In this document: in pieces, positions 32,042 through 43,905 of the stretch
Numbering within the stretch: position 1 is the stretch's first letter
Layout: each line of letters begins with the position of its first letter
DNA from: Hypsibius dujardini
Taxonomy: Eukaryota > Tardigrada > Eutardigrada > Parachela > Hypsibiidae
DNA: 46,583 nucleotides
Assembly (NCBI GenBank): GCA_001579985.1
Contig: LRSR01008103.1
Location: 1-46,583, forward strand
Reading direction: 5' to 3'
The notes under the pieces: generated by a model
What the model saw: only the letters and a program-made list of their open reading frames with translations
Told to the model about the DNA's origin: nothing
Databases searched by the model: none
Translations under genes and position numbers: made by a program

Positions 32042-32047
32042 AATAAA
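32042..32047 (+). promoter_or_regulatory. Polyadenylation signal AATAAA
   Basis: Lies 258 nt after the methyltransferase stop, beyond the MITE. Confidence 0.45.
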
Positions 32048-32279
32048 ATGAAGACTTGCAATTTTATGTCTGAATTCCGAATAAATCGTCCTTTTTATAG
32101 GACGTCTTTCACTACATTTTGTAGAGAGTCATTAATTACGGTCTCGTTGTGTCTGTCAGTATATCAATGGGCGTCTTCATATTTGTTTCTCTTTCCCTCC
32201 CGTTTTCGCAATCGGTTTGTATGTTTAGTATGGCGAGCAATATTTTTAGAAAACAGACGCAAACTCTCTTAGCTCACCA

Positions 32280-32390
32280 AATAATGTAGGACCCTTTGGT
32301 CCATCATAACTCGCTTCGCCATTGTTGGTCATGTTTCACTTTCTGTCAGGGCTTCGTCTTCATGAGAAGAGGGTAATCCTACATTATCGT
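32280..32390. repeat. Small inverted-repeat element
   Basis: ATAATGTAGGA near 32282 faces TCCTACATTAT near 32378. The arms are short; probably a MITE remnant. Confidence 0.35.
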
Positions 32391-33408
32391 CACATGCATG
32401 CCATACGGAACGAAGCAATTTTTCATTCTTTTAGAGTCCCCTGTCGTGCCAATAAAAAATTAGGTTTATAATCCGATTGTTTCAAACCGAAACTCATTCA
32501 AAAAAGAAAATGGCCACGGTCAAGGGATACATTGCTCAAATAAGCATAAATTCCGTATTTACGGATTGTTCATGTCTCCGAGCTGAAGCCTACACTTTTA
32601 GTCGGTCAAAATTCTTGTCAATCAATTACGGGACAAGCGCTGGAAGCGGCTATAAGAGAGCTTTTGTTTTGCAGCATTTGTGCCAGAAATAATAATAAAA
32701 CAATTTCGTTCTCGGGAGTGTCAAGTTGGTTGGCTTGACTTCAAGCAAATCTGCCAAAAAAACAAAAACAATTCTTAGCAGTATTAATACAGGGCAATGT
32801 CGGCGAACACACAATGCTTTTACTTGATACATGGACGAGCAAAAGAGTTTTCTGTCAGGGTGCGTACTGTGTTTCGAATTGAGAGACGAGCTAATTGTGT
32901 GTTTTACGGACAGTTAACTAAATTGTTGCGCCTAAAGGTCTGTCCGCTTCACATCGGCCTGTCTGTGATCAAACTTTGTTTTGCAGAGTAGATCACTGGT
33001 TTGAGAGGCCGGTGAAAACAAACACAGGTCAAAATTTCTGGAAGCGAACCTTTGCCAAACTGAGTCGGTCAGCGCCTACAGCTAAATTTGATACCATTGA
33101 TAATGAATAGGCAGTTCTGGTGTCTCATACACGAGGTGACAATATTCGCGGAGGACTTGACTGCGGGGATGAGTCAAGAGAATTCCTCCACCCGAAACAA
33201 AAGATTTGCAGAGAAAAACAATTTTTTCCCCGTTAATTCCCCTTTGTATAACCGCAAAAAAACAACCGCTGATCGCCACCAGCACTATAATTCATTCCTG
33301 TTTTATCCTACATAACGCGCATGTCATGAACTCATATGAACAACTAGATTCCAAAATTCGCCCACATTTTTTTTGTTAATGACATTGCAGTACTTCTTTT
33401 GATTAGCC

Positions 33409-33771
33409 ATGCATTATCTTGTGACCTTTACCCTGTTGATGGCGGTGCTGGTGACCGTTGTCCAGGTTCATTCAATCGACAATACCACACCAGCTGGAGT
33501 GCATGTAGCACACAACGCGCGAAAAGTCCAAGCGGCGCCGCAACGCCCTGTCGGTCGAGTAGTTCAAAAACAGCCGGCGTCATCACCACGCAATGTACAG
33601 AAAAATCGCAAGCGGGCCCCGGCGGTTCGCGGCGTCTTCGGACCGGCCCCTGGCGGAACAGCAACAGTTCCGACAGTTACAGTTTCCCCCAATCCAGGTG
33701 AGCAACAATTGTCTGTGCTGTTAGGCGTTATCAAAGACGTAAACCGAGGGCACTCGTTACGCGGTAACTGA
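33409..33771 (+). CDS. Small secreted basic protein, copy 1
   Basis: ATG 33409 starts a 120-residue protein. MHYLVTFTLLMAVLVTVVQV then HS is a signal peptide with probable cleavage near residue 22. The mature part is rich in Arg, Lys, Pro and Val, has no cysteine, and contains a dibasic NRKR site followed by APAVRGVFGPAPGG, so processing by a proprotein convertase is possible. I do not recognise the family. A donor-like CCAG|GTGAGC sits at 33698, but the frame continues 24 codons beyond it, and all three differences from copy 2 in that stretch are silent. That argues the unspliced reading is coding. AATAAA follows at 34020. Confidence 0.75.
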   Translation: MHYLVTFTLLMAVLVTVVQVHSIDNTTPAGVHVAHNARKVQAAPQRPVGRVVQKQPASSPRNVQKNRKRAPAVRGVFGPAPGGTATVPTVTVSPNPGEQQLSVLLGVIKDVNRGHSLRGN

Positions 33772-34019
33772 TTGTGCCTTGCTCCCTCCTTATTTAAAAA
33801 GGTTGTGGGGGCCAATTGCAATTGGATGCGGGGTTGGGGCAGTATTCTTTTCGTTTCTACAAACAAAGGTTGCAAAAAGCATACACAGAACCAGAAAGGA
33901 ACACGTTCGACTGATTCATTTTGTATTAAATTTTCACTACCCTCCCCCCAAAAAACTAATACACCCCTGAAGAGCATCCATACTTTGTCATGACTGTTAA
34001 AACGGAACCAGATTTTCGT

Positions 34020-34025
34020 AATAAA
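34020..34025 (+). promoter_or_regulatory. Polyadenylation signal AATAAA
   Basis: Lies 249 nt past the stop of copy 1. The second gene copy has AATGAA at the equivalent site near 45818. Confidence 0.45.
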
Positions 34026-34139
34026 CACGTGGGCGAAAACCTTGGGTCAACCGAGTTAAGTTATTTAGCTTGTTCAATGCTTGACGTATACATAGACTGA
34101 GTTAAATTCTTACCACGGTTAGAGCAAGGTTTTTGCCAC

Positions 34140-35640
34140 AAGTGTATGCTGTACATACCTTCGTTTTGTATCAGTTCTGGAAATGCAAACGAGCTGTCTA
34201 CTGTTCTATCTGAGAAATAAAGTGCAAGCCGATGTCAAAGTGCCTTTCAACTTGTTTTTGTGAAAATGGGTTGGTTCTGGATATTGTAAGGTTGCAAGCT
34301 TCCAAACCTTCGTTATTTGCATTGGTAACCTTTATTATAACAGGCAGATTAAATAAGCCAAGCCTACTCTTACGCCATGACTTCCCCTGGGTCCCCTCGC
34401 GGCTTGTGTTTGCGAAACCAAAGCGATCAACATTTACTTAAATCGACCAGGAGATTATATGATTAAATTTGTAAAAAATGGTTTAAATACTACGAAAAAA
34501 TTCATTCGTTGAACAGACGTGCATATATGAACAGCAAAATCGAAACATTTAATTTGCAAATACAGATCTTGTAAATGTAGTTGCGACAGATATTAACTCA
34601 TACCTGGAACCAAAAAATGAATAACGGGGATCCATAAGCAGCCATCTTTGCGATATTTGAACAATGACTGTAATTAGATAAATACAAAACACGATTTACT
34701 CGACAAAGAATTCAAATGCCGTCCAATTTATGCAATCTGATGAATATTTGAAATTTAACTCATTGTGTATTTTTTGCTTCTAATTGATGAGCTGATAATT
34801 GATTGAGCTCTGTGAATTAACACCGAAGTTGTTTAGAAAGGAACAAAGCTTCAGACGTATATATTTGTACGAAACGACCGGTTAGTAATTTCATCCAACT
34901 GTAATGATTTACAACATAATTATTGTTGCAAAGGTAGGTGAACGTATTGTACAGCGATCTTTTCTATAGACATCCATCATGAAAGACTGCAATTGGTCGA
35001 CAGACAGACAAACACACAAACAAACAAACAAACAGACAGACAGACAGAAAGAGAAACAGACATTCATCATCACCCAAAATGGGCCAGCAACTTTAAACAT
35101 CATCAGTCCTTCAGTTTTTTACTTAAAGCCGCCAAATCATATTATGAAGCTGTAATAATAAAAATAAAGACAAAGAATTATGAAAAACTTGAATTATGAA
35201 AAACAAAAACCCCGAGAGCTTGTTAAATCCCGAACAACGATCGTAAAATTAACTGTGTAAAACTTGTGATGGACAGGCCAATAATGCTAAAGTTGATTAT
35301 CATTCCAGTAGCTCCGTATGCGCGTCCAGCCAATTGTCTAGCGTGAGCAATCCTCTGTCTGCGGTGACGAACTTTACACAATAGAGAGATTTCTTGGTTT
35401 TTGTTTCAAAACACCACGACAATCGTTGTTGATTTGCAAAGGTATGCCCTTCACTCCAAAGAGACATTTAGCGTCGTGCACATTTTTTTATGTTAACATT
35501 CCTTCGGCGGTAGGATAAAAAAATTAATTAAAATTATTGACCAGTTTACTGCCGAGCTGATCTCCGGGCTTTGGAAGTATCAGTTTAACTCCCTGACTAA
35601 AATGTGGGCAAGCAGACCGATGATTTCTTTGATTTCTTGA
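34140..35640. other. Intergenic, no gene recognised; ACAG/ACAA microsatellite
   Basis: AT-rich spacer. A CAGA/CAAA microsatellite occupies 34999-35060. No exon signature seen. Confidence 0.5.
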
Positions 35641-35708
35641 TTTTCTTTGTCTCTGTCTCGACAATTGCCTCAGTGCATAATAAATAAACAGGGCTTGCCA
35701 TTGGGTCG

Positions 35709-38700
35709 TCACGCTGTAAAGCAGGGCATCAACATTAATTTTTTTCCAGGAGCGCCGACTCTAGGCACGTCCGCATCGGCTTCATCTTCGTCCAGCTCGT
35801 CGCTTTCTTCCGCTTCATCAGCCTCTTCATCAGCTTCTTCCTCATCTAGTTCATCGTACTCACCTGTATCATCGTCCTCATCGTCATCATCGACATCTTC
35901 TTTTTCATCTTCGTCCTCGTCTTCGTCCTCGTCTAGCTCCTCATACTCTCCAGTTTCTTCGTCCTCTTCATCGTCATCATCATCGTCATTGTCTTCATCG
36001 TCAATGTCTTCCTCGTCGTCCTCAACGTCTTCATCGTCATCATCTACATCCTCTTCTTCGTCCTCATCTTCGTCCGCTTCATCTTCATCCTCTTCAACAT
36101 CGTCTTCCTCATCGTCTACATCGTCTTCATCCTCATCCACGTCTTCATCGTCCTCTTCGTCCTCTTCAGTTTCATCTTCCAGCTCATCAACGTCGTCCTC
36201 GTCGTCGTCCACATCGTCATCATCTTCATCCACATCCTCTTCATCCTCTTCGTCCTCATCGACATCATCATCGTCATCGTCTACCTCGTCTTCGTCATCT
36301 TCGTCTTCGTCCGTTTCTTCGTCCTCGTCCTCTACGTCATCATCTTCATCCTCAACATCCTCGTCGTCATCGTCGTCGTCTACCTCATCTTCATCATCAT
36401 CGTCCTCGTCCGTTTCTTCGTCTTCGTCCTCTACATCATCATCTTCATCATCAACTTCCTCTTCGTCATCATCAACTTCCTCTTCGTCATCGTCAACTTC
36501 CTCTTCGTCATCGTCAACTTCCTCATCGTCATCGTCAACTTCCTCTTCGTCATCGTCAACCTCGTCCTCGTCATCATCATCCTCTTCAACATCATCATCT
36601 TTGTCTTCCACGTCATCCTCGTCATCTTCGTCTTCGTCTGGTTCATCGTCCTCTTCATCGACATCTTCGTCTTCGTCGTCCACATCTTCTTCATCATCGT
36701 CCACATCCTCTTCGTCGTCTTCGTCTTCATCTGGCTCGTCATCTTCATCCTCTACATCGTCTTCATCATCGTCCACATCGTCCTCATCATCTTCGTCGTC
36801 CTCCGTGTCTTCGTCCTCTTCTTCAACATCCTCTTCTCTGTCGTCCACATCATCGTCGTCTTCTTCATCGTCGTCTGGGTCGTCATCCTCGTCCTCCACA
36901 TCCTCATCATCATCCTCTACATCATCCTCGTCTTCGTCTACCTCCTCCTCTTCGTCGTCGTCCTCATCAGGATCATCCTCCTCCTCATCGACCTCATCCT
37001 CATCCTCTTCCACGTCTTCCTCGACATCGTCATCCTCCTCCGGCTCATCCTCTTCGTCGTCCACTTCATCCTCGTCGTCGTCCACTTCATCTTCATCCTC
37101 ATCTACTTCTTCTTCATCATCTTCGTCCTCATCAGGGTCCTCCTCATCATCATCGACATCATCATCTTCGTCATCCACATCGTCTTCGTCATCATACACG
37201 TCATCCTCATCTTCATCCTCATCCACTTCGTCATCGTCATCCTCGTCTTCATCCGCTTCATCTTCGTCTTCTTCCACATCATCGTCGTCATCCTTCACCT
37301 CATCAACATCATCATCCACGTCGTCATCGTCTTCTTCGTCTTCTTCCGGTTCTTCATCATCTTCTTCGACATCATCGACTTCCTCGTCGTCATCTTCGTC
37401 CTCATCCGGTTCTTCATCTTCATCATCGACGTCATCATCATCGTCATCCACGTCATCTTCTTCGTCGTCGTCCTCATCTGGTTCGTCATCGTCATCTTCT
37501 TCGTCCGATTCATCCTCATCCTCCTCCACTTCGTCTTCTTCATCTTCGTCTTCGTCCGGTTCATCTTCTTCATCTTCGACGTCGTCCACATCGTCTTCGT
37601 CATCATCCACTTCGTCCTCTTCTTCATCCTCATCATCTGGTTCGTCTTCTACTTCTTCGACATCTTCATCTTCGTCCTCCACTTCTTCTTCGTCATCCTC
37701 GTCTTCATCTGGTTCATCCTCATCGTCCTCTACATCTTCTTCGTCATCATCAACTTCTTCATCGTCGTCTTCGTCTTCATCCGGTTCTTCATCCTCATCT
37801 TCGACATCTTCGACATCATCTTCGTCGTCATCCACCTCGTCTTCGTCATCCTCGTCCTCCTCCGGTTCGTCGTCCTCATCATCGACGTCGTCATCATCCT
37901 CATCCACATCATCCTCATCTTCCTCCACATCATCTTCATCCTCCTCTACATCATCATCGTCGTCCTCGTCCTCCTCAAGTTCATCATCCTCGTCTTCTAC
38001 CTCGTCCACATCCTCTTCTTCGTCTTCCACATCTTCGTCTTCATCTTCATCTTCATCTGATTCATCGTCGTCATCTTCTACTTCTTCCTCATCATCATCC
38101 ACTTCGTCATCATCGTCTTCATCTTCTTCCGGTTCGTCTTCTTCGTCTTCAACGTCGTCCACATCGTCTTCATCGTCATCCACTTCGTCCTCTTCTTCGT
38201 CCTCATCATCTGGTTCGTCTTCTTCTTCTTCGACATCTTCATCTTCATCCTCTACTTCTTCTTCGTCATCCTCGTCTTCATCTGGTTCATCCTCATCGTC
38301 CTCTACATCTTCTTCGTCATCATCTACTTCTTCATCGTCGTCTTCGTCTTCATCCGGTTCTTCGTCATCATCTTCGACATCCTCGACTTCGTCTTCGTCA
38401 TCGTCCACTTCATCGTCGTCCTCTTCATCATCGTCCGATTCATCGTCATCTTCTTCTACATCGTCCTCGTCATCTTCGTCTTCGTCAGGATCATCATCCT
38501 CGTCTTCGACATCGTCAACATCATCATCTTCTTCATCCACTTCTTCTTCGTCATCCTCGTCGTCCTCCGGTTCATCGTCCTCATCATCGACGTCGTCATC
38601 ATCTTCATCCACATCATCCTCATCCTCCTCTACATCATCATCGTCGTCATCGTCCTCGTCTGATTCTTCGTCCTCATCTTCAACCTCGTCCACATCGTCA

Positions 38701-39078
38701 TCTTCCTCATCCACATCTTCCTCATCATCATCTACTTCGTCATCGTCATCCTCGTCTTCCTCTGGTTCATCTTCTTCTTCTTCGACATCATCCACATCGT
38801 CTTCCTCGTCATCAACATCGTCTTCCTCGTCATCCACGTCGTCATCTTCCTCATCCACATCTTCCTCATCATCATCTACTTCGTCATCGTCATCCTCGTC
38901 TTCCTCTGGTTCATCTTCTTCTTCTTCGACATCATCCACATCGTCTTCCTCGTCATCAACTTCTTCGTCATCGTCATCCACCTCCTCGTCATCTTCGTCC
39001 TCGTCCGATTCTTCTTCGTCTTCGTCATCTTCGTCCTCGTCCGATTCTTCTTCGTCTTCGTCATCTTCGTCTCTTGCT
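35709..39078 (-). CDS. Large acidic Asp/Glu-repeat protein, partial gene model
   Basis: The minus strand is open for about 1,120 codons of nearly pure Asp/Glu. Val recurs every 6-9 residues and Pro roughly every 30-50 in (D/E)-P-(D/E) contexts, giving a loose higher-order repeat. The likely 5' border is an acceptor, CAATTATCCCGCAG, at about 39079 and the first codons are Arg-Asp-Glu. The frame ends at TGA 35709-35711 after a short non-acidic tail (VPRVGAPGKKLMLMPCFTA). No starting exon with ATG or signal peptide was found upstream, so the model is incomplete. Such polyacidic proteins can bind calcium, histones or mineral; no specific role can be assigned. The plus strand is also open as a Ser-rich frame. 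I prefer acidic because serine appears almost only as TCN and because of the substitution pattern at the related locus, but the strand is not settled. Confidence 0.4.
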
Positions 39079-39087
39079 GCGGGATAA
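35750..39087 (+). CDS. Alternative reading: Ser-rich exon
   Basis: The complementary plus frame is open to TAA at 39085-39087 with over 1,100 codons, nearly all Ser with periodic Thr, Gly and Asp. A very good acceptor (CATTAATTTTTTTCCAG) lies at 35749, just before the low-complexity part (APTLGTSASAS), and no in-frame ATG is present, so an upstream exon would be needed. That acceptor is the main argument for this strand. A mucin-like secreted product would be the expectation, but codon choice argues against it. Confidence 0.25.
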
Positions 39088-39094
39088 TTGTTAT

Positions 39095-41150
39095 ATTCGG
39101 CGCATGTGGGGGAACTGAACGTTTTTATTTTAACTTCTTGCCATTTTCCTTAACCACTGGCTCCGTGACTTATGACTTCCATGTTTTCGCTTATTAGCTG
39201 GCTGATCTAATGTTTTTTTCATGCATGTTTGTTGGGGCTATACTTTCTGAAACGCTGCGGATCGCTTAACTGAATCCATGTACGGATCTTGGATTTTAAC
39301 TTTAATTAGGGCTAGCCCTCTAACACTTGAGTTTAGCTCCCATGTTATTTGGCCACGAGCACTACCCTTTGATCTTTGCTACTTTCGCGTCAAGTCTAGC
39401 TTTAATTAAAAATCTCCTGATGTTTTAACACATGTTTCTGAGCACTCGTTTGCGACAACCCGTCCTGATGCAAAAGCTTCATGGATGGGGTGGGTGTGGT
39501 GCCGCTCCGTCAATCTCTCCACACCCGCTAACGGTTATGAGCCGTTAGTGGCCGGATGGTCGGGGAGCGTTCCGGTTTCGATTCAACTTCCCACCTGAAA
39601 GATTTTATAATGAAAATATCAAAAAAGAATGCAGTGAATCATAATGTAGCTTCTGCACACAATTCTCCCATAAGTGTGACTGTGGGAACATAAGATATAG
39701 AATGGCGTCAAATTTGGATGAAGTAGTAGTTCTATCAGGACTTCAATTGTTTAGCATCCTACTGACAAGGGATCGGGATACGATGTGAGTTTCGACAAAG
39801 GTCGAATAAATTCTGAATTTTTAAAATTAGCTCCGATTTTTGAAATATTAGCTCTGATAATTTATGTGAGCGTGGCAGAGATTACGAGGGAACCGCCAAA
39901 AGTATTGCCGAACCCGGTACACAATTGGACAGTGCTCCATATTCAACATTCTAATTTTTAGTGCACTTTAATTTGGTGAAGAGGAGTCATTGGAGCTCTT
40001 AAAATACTTATAATAATTTTATGGCATTAGAGGGCATGGACCAACACTGTCAAAGTAGAAGTGGACAAACAGGCTGAAGGTGAAGGTTAGTGAAACTGTA
40101 ACATAAACCAAAGTGGAGGCCCAAAAGTGTCAAACGTAACTTATATGGTTCAAATGAGAGATAGGTTTAAACGTGTTTAGATTGATCATATTCGCCAAAT
40201 CGCAGGGTCTTGCTCGATGACAATGTGTTCATTTTCGAGAGAGGCCTAAGCTGTTTCGTTAAATTTTGCCTCGCGTGAAGTTTCCGAATGCCTTGTCGCT
40301 AGCAATAATCAGGGTCGTTGCTAATCGGGTTTTCTATCTTAACGGATTTCACCCATTCTGCAATGGGATGGAGCCTATACCGCCACAGCAGGCTTTGGAA
40401 AAAGGTTTCGCTTTACACCATGCTAAGCCTAATGACAAAAGAAAAGTAAAGGTAGTTCAGGGACACTTAATTGAATTTAGAGTCAGACTTTGGTCACGTG
40501 CTGATTTTAAATTTAATCAAAGTTCAAAAGATCGATTTGAACTGACCTAGTTATATCCGGCAAACATGTTGTCAATGCGCAATCGGCGCAGTTAAAGTAT
40601 TTTCTGCGGTTGTTGTATAAGCTTCAGAAATTTTGATGTACGTTTTGAGTGTATACAAACATAGCAATATTTGCTCGGGACACTTACCAAAGTATTGTTG
40701 TTAAATAACGTTCTTCACCTCAAAAGAATTTAAATTCGCCGGCAGACAGTATTGCAATAAAAAACTTTACGGTTTTAATTACGATATACTAATATTTAAT
40801 GCAAATTTAGTAATTTGACACGTAGAACTGTTTTTAAATATCGATTCTCAATTTTGTGCCTTTTAAAAGTTTGAAAATAAATATATATAATAAACTAAAA
40901 ATATGTTTTATTTGAACTTCATGGCCACTTTTCGAGCTATTTACAGTGCCCATAAAATAAATGTATACAAAAAACATCGAAGAGCTGGTTGAGGCAACAT
41001 TCCGATTAATGACCGCCGACAATCCGCCGTGATCAATCATTCATTTTATCTTCTGGTCCGGACGACCAGAATTCAAATGGGAAAACATCATTTTTATTGT
41101 CGTTCGTAGATTAAAAATTGACCGAATTGCTAGTTGAGCAGGAAGTTATC
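39095..41150. other. Intergenic, no gene recognised
   Basis: AT-rich spacer. Around 39490-39590 there are two short hairpins (GGGTGTGG/CCACACCC and CTAACGG/CCGTTAG) and a tRNA-promoter-like pair. A 94-codon plus-strand frame at 40266-40550 starts MPRVKFPNALSLAIIRVV and matches no family I know. Confidence 0.4.
39549..39584 (+). other. Possible tRNA-derived (SINE-like) promoter remnant
   Basis: TGGCCGGATGGTCGGGG resembles an A box and GGTTTCGATTC (39574-39584) a B box. Their spacing of about 25 bp is too short for a tRNA gene, so this is at best a truncated tRNA-like repeat. Confidence 0.2.
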
Positions 41151-41155
41151 TTTAA

Positions 41156-41809
41156 CCCTCTGGTAACCAGGTGTTTTGGGTATACGGATAGAAGCGGGTC
41201 TAGCAAAACTTTGCTAGATTAGGGAAAGTGCTGAATGATTCCTTGCAAATCCTAACGGAATCGTTTGAAAAATTCCCCACAACCATCAAATGTAACCGTT
41301 TCAGTGGTAGTGGGAACCGTGGCGCCGCTGACGAAGAATGGACTGAAAACAGTCAAACGAGTGACTACACAGTCACGAAATGTCAGTTACACGTCATTCG
41401 TAGTGGTTACAACCAGTGGTAGCGCAGCGAATCATTAGGCAGAGTTCTAACCTTTTCCTAATGGTTAATAATTTTTAACTCCGCTTGTATTCACTCGAAT
41501 ATTACAATACCCGTTTTACTAGATGCACTAAGGACCAGTCTCAAGTTCCTTATTTTTTCGATACTGAGAAAAAAAATGTCGACACGTGGGACTGGATGTT
41601 GTTCGGGCGGTCCAAGTGTAAGCAAGGTGGTGCTAAGTAGGTTCCTACCCCTTTGAAAAGTGTTGTTGAAAATTTGTTTTTTGAATCTAAATAAATATGT
41701 GGTAAAAATATCAAAGCAAAAAACCGCGAACGAAAAGACCCAGAACTCGTGCTGAAATCGAATGTGACCGTCAAATCTAGCAAGTGTATGCTGACTGCTT
41801 CTCAGAGGG
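41156..41809. mobile_element. 654-bp piggyBac-type MITE
   Basis: Flanked by TTAA on both sides (41152-41155, 41810-41813). Ends are CCCTCTGGTAACC and the complement of CTTCTCAGAGGG, matching the CCC-leading short ends and TTAA target of piggyBac elements. A subterminal TCTAGCAAAACTTTGCTAGA palindrome lies 60 bp inside the left end. No transposase is encoded. A fragment of the family is at 9413-9487. Confidence 0.8.
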
Positions 41810-42776
41810 TTAACAAAGTATACTGTTGGCCTCTGGTCGGCCTTTATTTGATGCAGTGCTCTTTCTGTCGCCGTTGATTTCAACTTTTGTAATGGCGAAA
41901 GATAATTTTGGAATTCGAAATTCGTCTTACTAACTACTATTTTACTGTAAAAGTAATATATTTTTCTTTTTGCAAAAAAATCTTATTTTTACCTTAAAAT
42001 AATAATATTTCTCTTTAGGTTATTTATGAAGTGGTTGGGAGTGGCACGGCCATGAAAAGTTATTTTAAAGCAGTAAATCGCCTGAACCAATCGAAATCTT
42101 CTGTAACCGGAGTCGGTTGCAGGTGGCGGTGTCGACATTGATGTAAGACATTGTCCTTCAAATCCCAATCGAAACAAGCGCTCGGACGGAAAGCGTCACT
42201 CTTGTCCAAAAGTCTTCTGGCACTCTCTGCGACCACAACGACAACGTCAACTGTCCTCTCATCCTTCACACCTTTGACGTCATTTTGGTCAAATTTCAAG
42301 CCTCATGTGTGGTCGTAGCTGGTTAGCGCTCTTCCCTTGTATATTTGTCTTTCTCACATTCAGCAAAATCGAAACAGAAATATAACTACACGGTCGCTAC
42401 AACTTATCATCACCACATGAGTGTGGCTTTCTTCTCTTTGCCGGTGCGGTTCAGTACCGGCACCAGCATGTGGTAGCCTTTCGACAAACAACCGTGCGGG
42501 CATGTCGACGAACTAAAAACAAAACGATATCATATTGCAGAACTTTGTTTATATTCACATGCCTTGGGTGAGAGTTTTATAAACTGGATAGGATCGGTTG
42601 GGTGCGCATACGCTGTGTTTCTATACAGTTATTTTGTAACTTTACACTCGATGTCAGAGCTTTCCCAAATGTAGTTTAAATGGGAGTGAAGGGACCGAAA
42701 ATGCCCAGCTGGTGGTGTGGGTCGAAGCGCCGACTGGGATACATTTAGCGAAACCACTCAATAAAGGGTAGAGTCT

Positions 42777-42925
42777 GTCTGCAGTCGGACAAGTTCCAGA
42801 ATGTCTGTGGCCAGAATGTTTATTTGGCCATAAGGTCTGTAAGGACAGAATTCCATGACCAGAGTGTCTGGAGACAAAGATTCGGGTGGGATAAACAAAA
42901 AGGACACGATTGAATGTCGAATTAC
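42777..42925. mobile_element. Truncated GACATTGTGTCC-family fragment
   Basis: Subrepeats such as AGAATGTCTGTGGCCAGAAT and GACCAGAGTGTCTGG match 22488-22608. One element arm only. Confidence 0.6.
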
Positions 42926-42978
42926 ATTCCCGTGGACCATGCCCTTTCCCAAATTATGAAATACAATGACATGCTGAT

Positions 42979-43614
42979 TTGGGGCACTATTCAAGTGCCA
43001 ACTTCGGAATGATCTCAGATATTTTTTATTTACACCTGTTGTAGCGATAAAAACAAAAATTCATTTCGCCGGAGAATTCGCGCAAAGTTTTTCTAGAATA
43101 TTCCAAAGTTGGGAAAATACTAGAAAAGCTCATTTTTTTCCCCTTTCACTGTAAAATTGGTTATTCTTTGAACTACAGTAAACATAATCTTTTTAAAATT
43201 ATCCCCCTTCAATTTGAAGTTGATTGGCCTCAGCCAAACAAAATCTCAGGTCAGTGGGCGGAGCTATAGACCAAAACTGGACATCTCATATTATCGGTCC
43301 TTTTTGAAAGATAACCATAGCTCTTCCTCCTGATCTCCTAAAAATGTTTATGTCATGCCAACCAAGTCGACATAGAATTTGGACTGAAAAAGCGTCAAAA
43401 TAATTATTTTAAATTAGGTCTAAAAACCAACCATTTTTACAGTAAAAACAAAAGGAAATGAAATATTCCTATGGTTTTCCAACTTTAACATATTATGAAA
43501 AAACTTTGTCTGACTTTACTAGTGAAGTAATGTTTCGTATTCTTGACTGATGTTGGCGTAAATAAAAAGAAGATGTGAAGTGAGAATGATTTCGGCACTT
43601 GAATAATGCCCCAA
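42979..43614. mobile_element. 636-bp TIR element, TTGGGGCACTATTC ends
   Basis: TTGGGGCACTATTCAAGTGC at the left faces GCACTTGAATAATGCCCCAA at the right; similarity extends about 40 bp inward. A target duplication is not obvious. A 3'-truncated copy starts at 22665. The interior contains the dispersed CAATTTGAAGTTGATTGG motif and GTGGGCGGAGCTATAGACC. Confidence 0.65.
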
Positions 43615-43905
43615 GGGAGGCGTGTCGTGAAACCTGGTGGATATATAAAAAGAACAGTAATGTAGTAATGGTACAGTGAAGTGAAGAAAAAGAGACACAA
43701 GGAAGAAATAGCGCTGATCACATTGTCGCACGCGTTGAAACAAACACACCTGCGACCATCCTAACGTAATATCAGATGAACTGCGGAGAAACGACTCAGT
43801 ACGGTAATGGGTATGCTGATACATCACGAAGCGGAGTCCGGTCGGCAAATAGCATAGACAGTGAACCATGCAACTTGGACGGATAGAAACGTTATGTGCG
43901 ACAAT

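Larger units (their letters stand above)
32860..34135 (+). repeat. Duplicated block with secreted-protein gene, copy 1
   Basis: Matches 44665-46583 apart from the foldback insertion there. Similarity covers about 550 bp upstream of the gene, the gene itself and about 360 bp downstream to GGTTAGAGCAAGGT. The immediate 5' flank (TTCATTCCTGTTTTATCCTA ... TTTTTTTTGTTAATGACATT) is almost identical, so the promoter was copied too. Confidence 0.9.
42078..43905. repeat. Dispersed repeat block, copy 2
   Basis: 42078-42373 and 43628-43905 correspond to 10467-10765 and 10765-12545. The break between them holds about 1.25 kb of other elements absent from copy 1, while copy 1 carries the TAA-flanked element instead. 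Downstream similarity ends near TGCGACAATA. Confidence 0.75.

Noticed and set aside
33698-33771. Ending the secreted-protein exon at the CCAG|GTGAGC donor
   Set aside because: The frame continues and all three differences from the second copy after the donor are synonymous, so the unspliced reading was kept as the main model.
36431-37939. Lys/Met/Thr-rich minus-strand frames in the acidic locus
   Set aside because: They are frame-shifted shadows of the GAN repeat with no independent support.
39549-39584. A tRNA gene
   Set aside because: A-box and B-box-like motifs are only about 25 bp apart and no cloverleaf can be drawn.
40266-40550. 94-codon plus-strand gene starting MPRVKFPN
   Set aside because: No homologue recognised, no splice or duplication evidence, and length compatible with chance.
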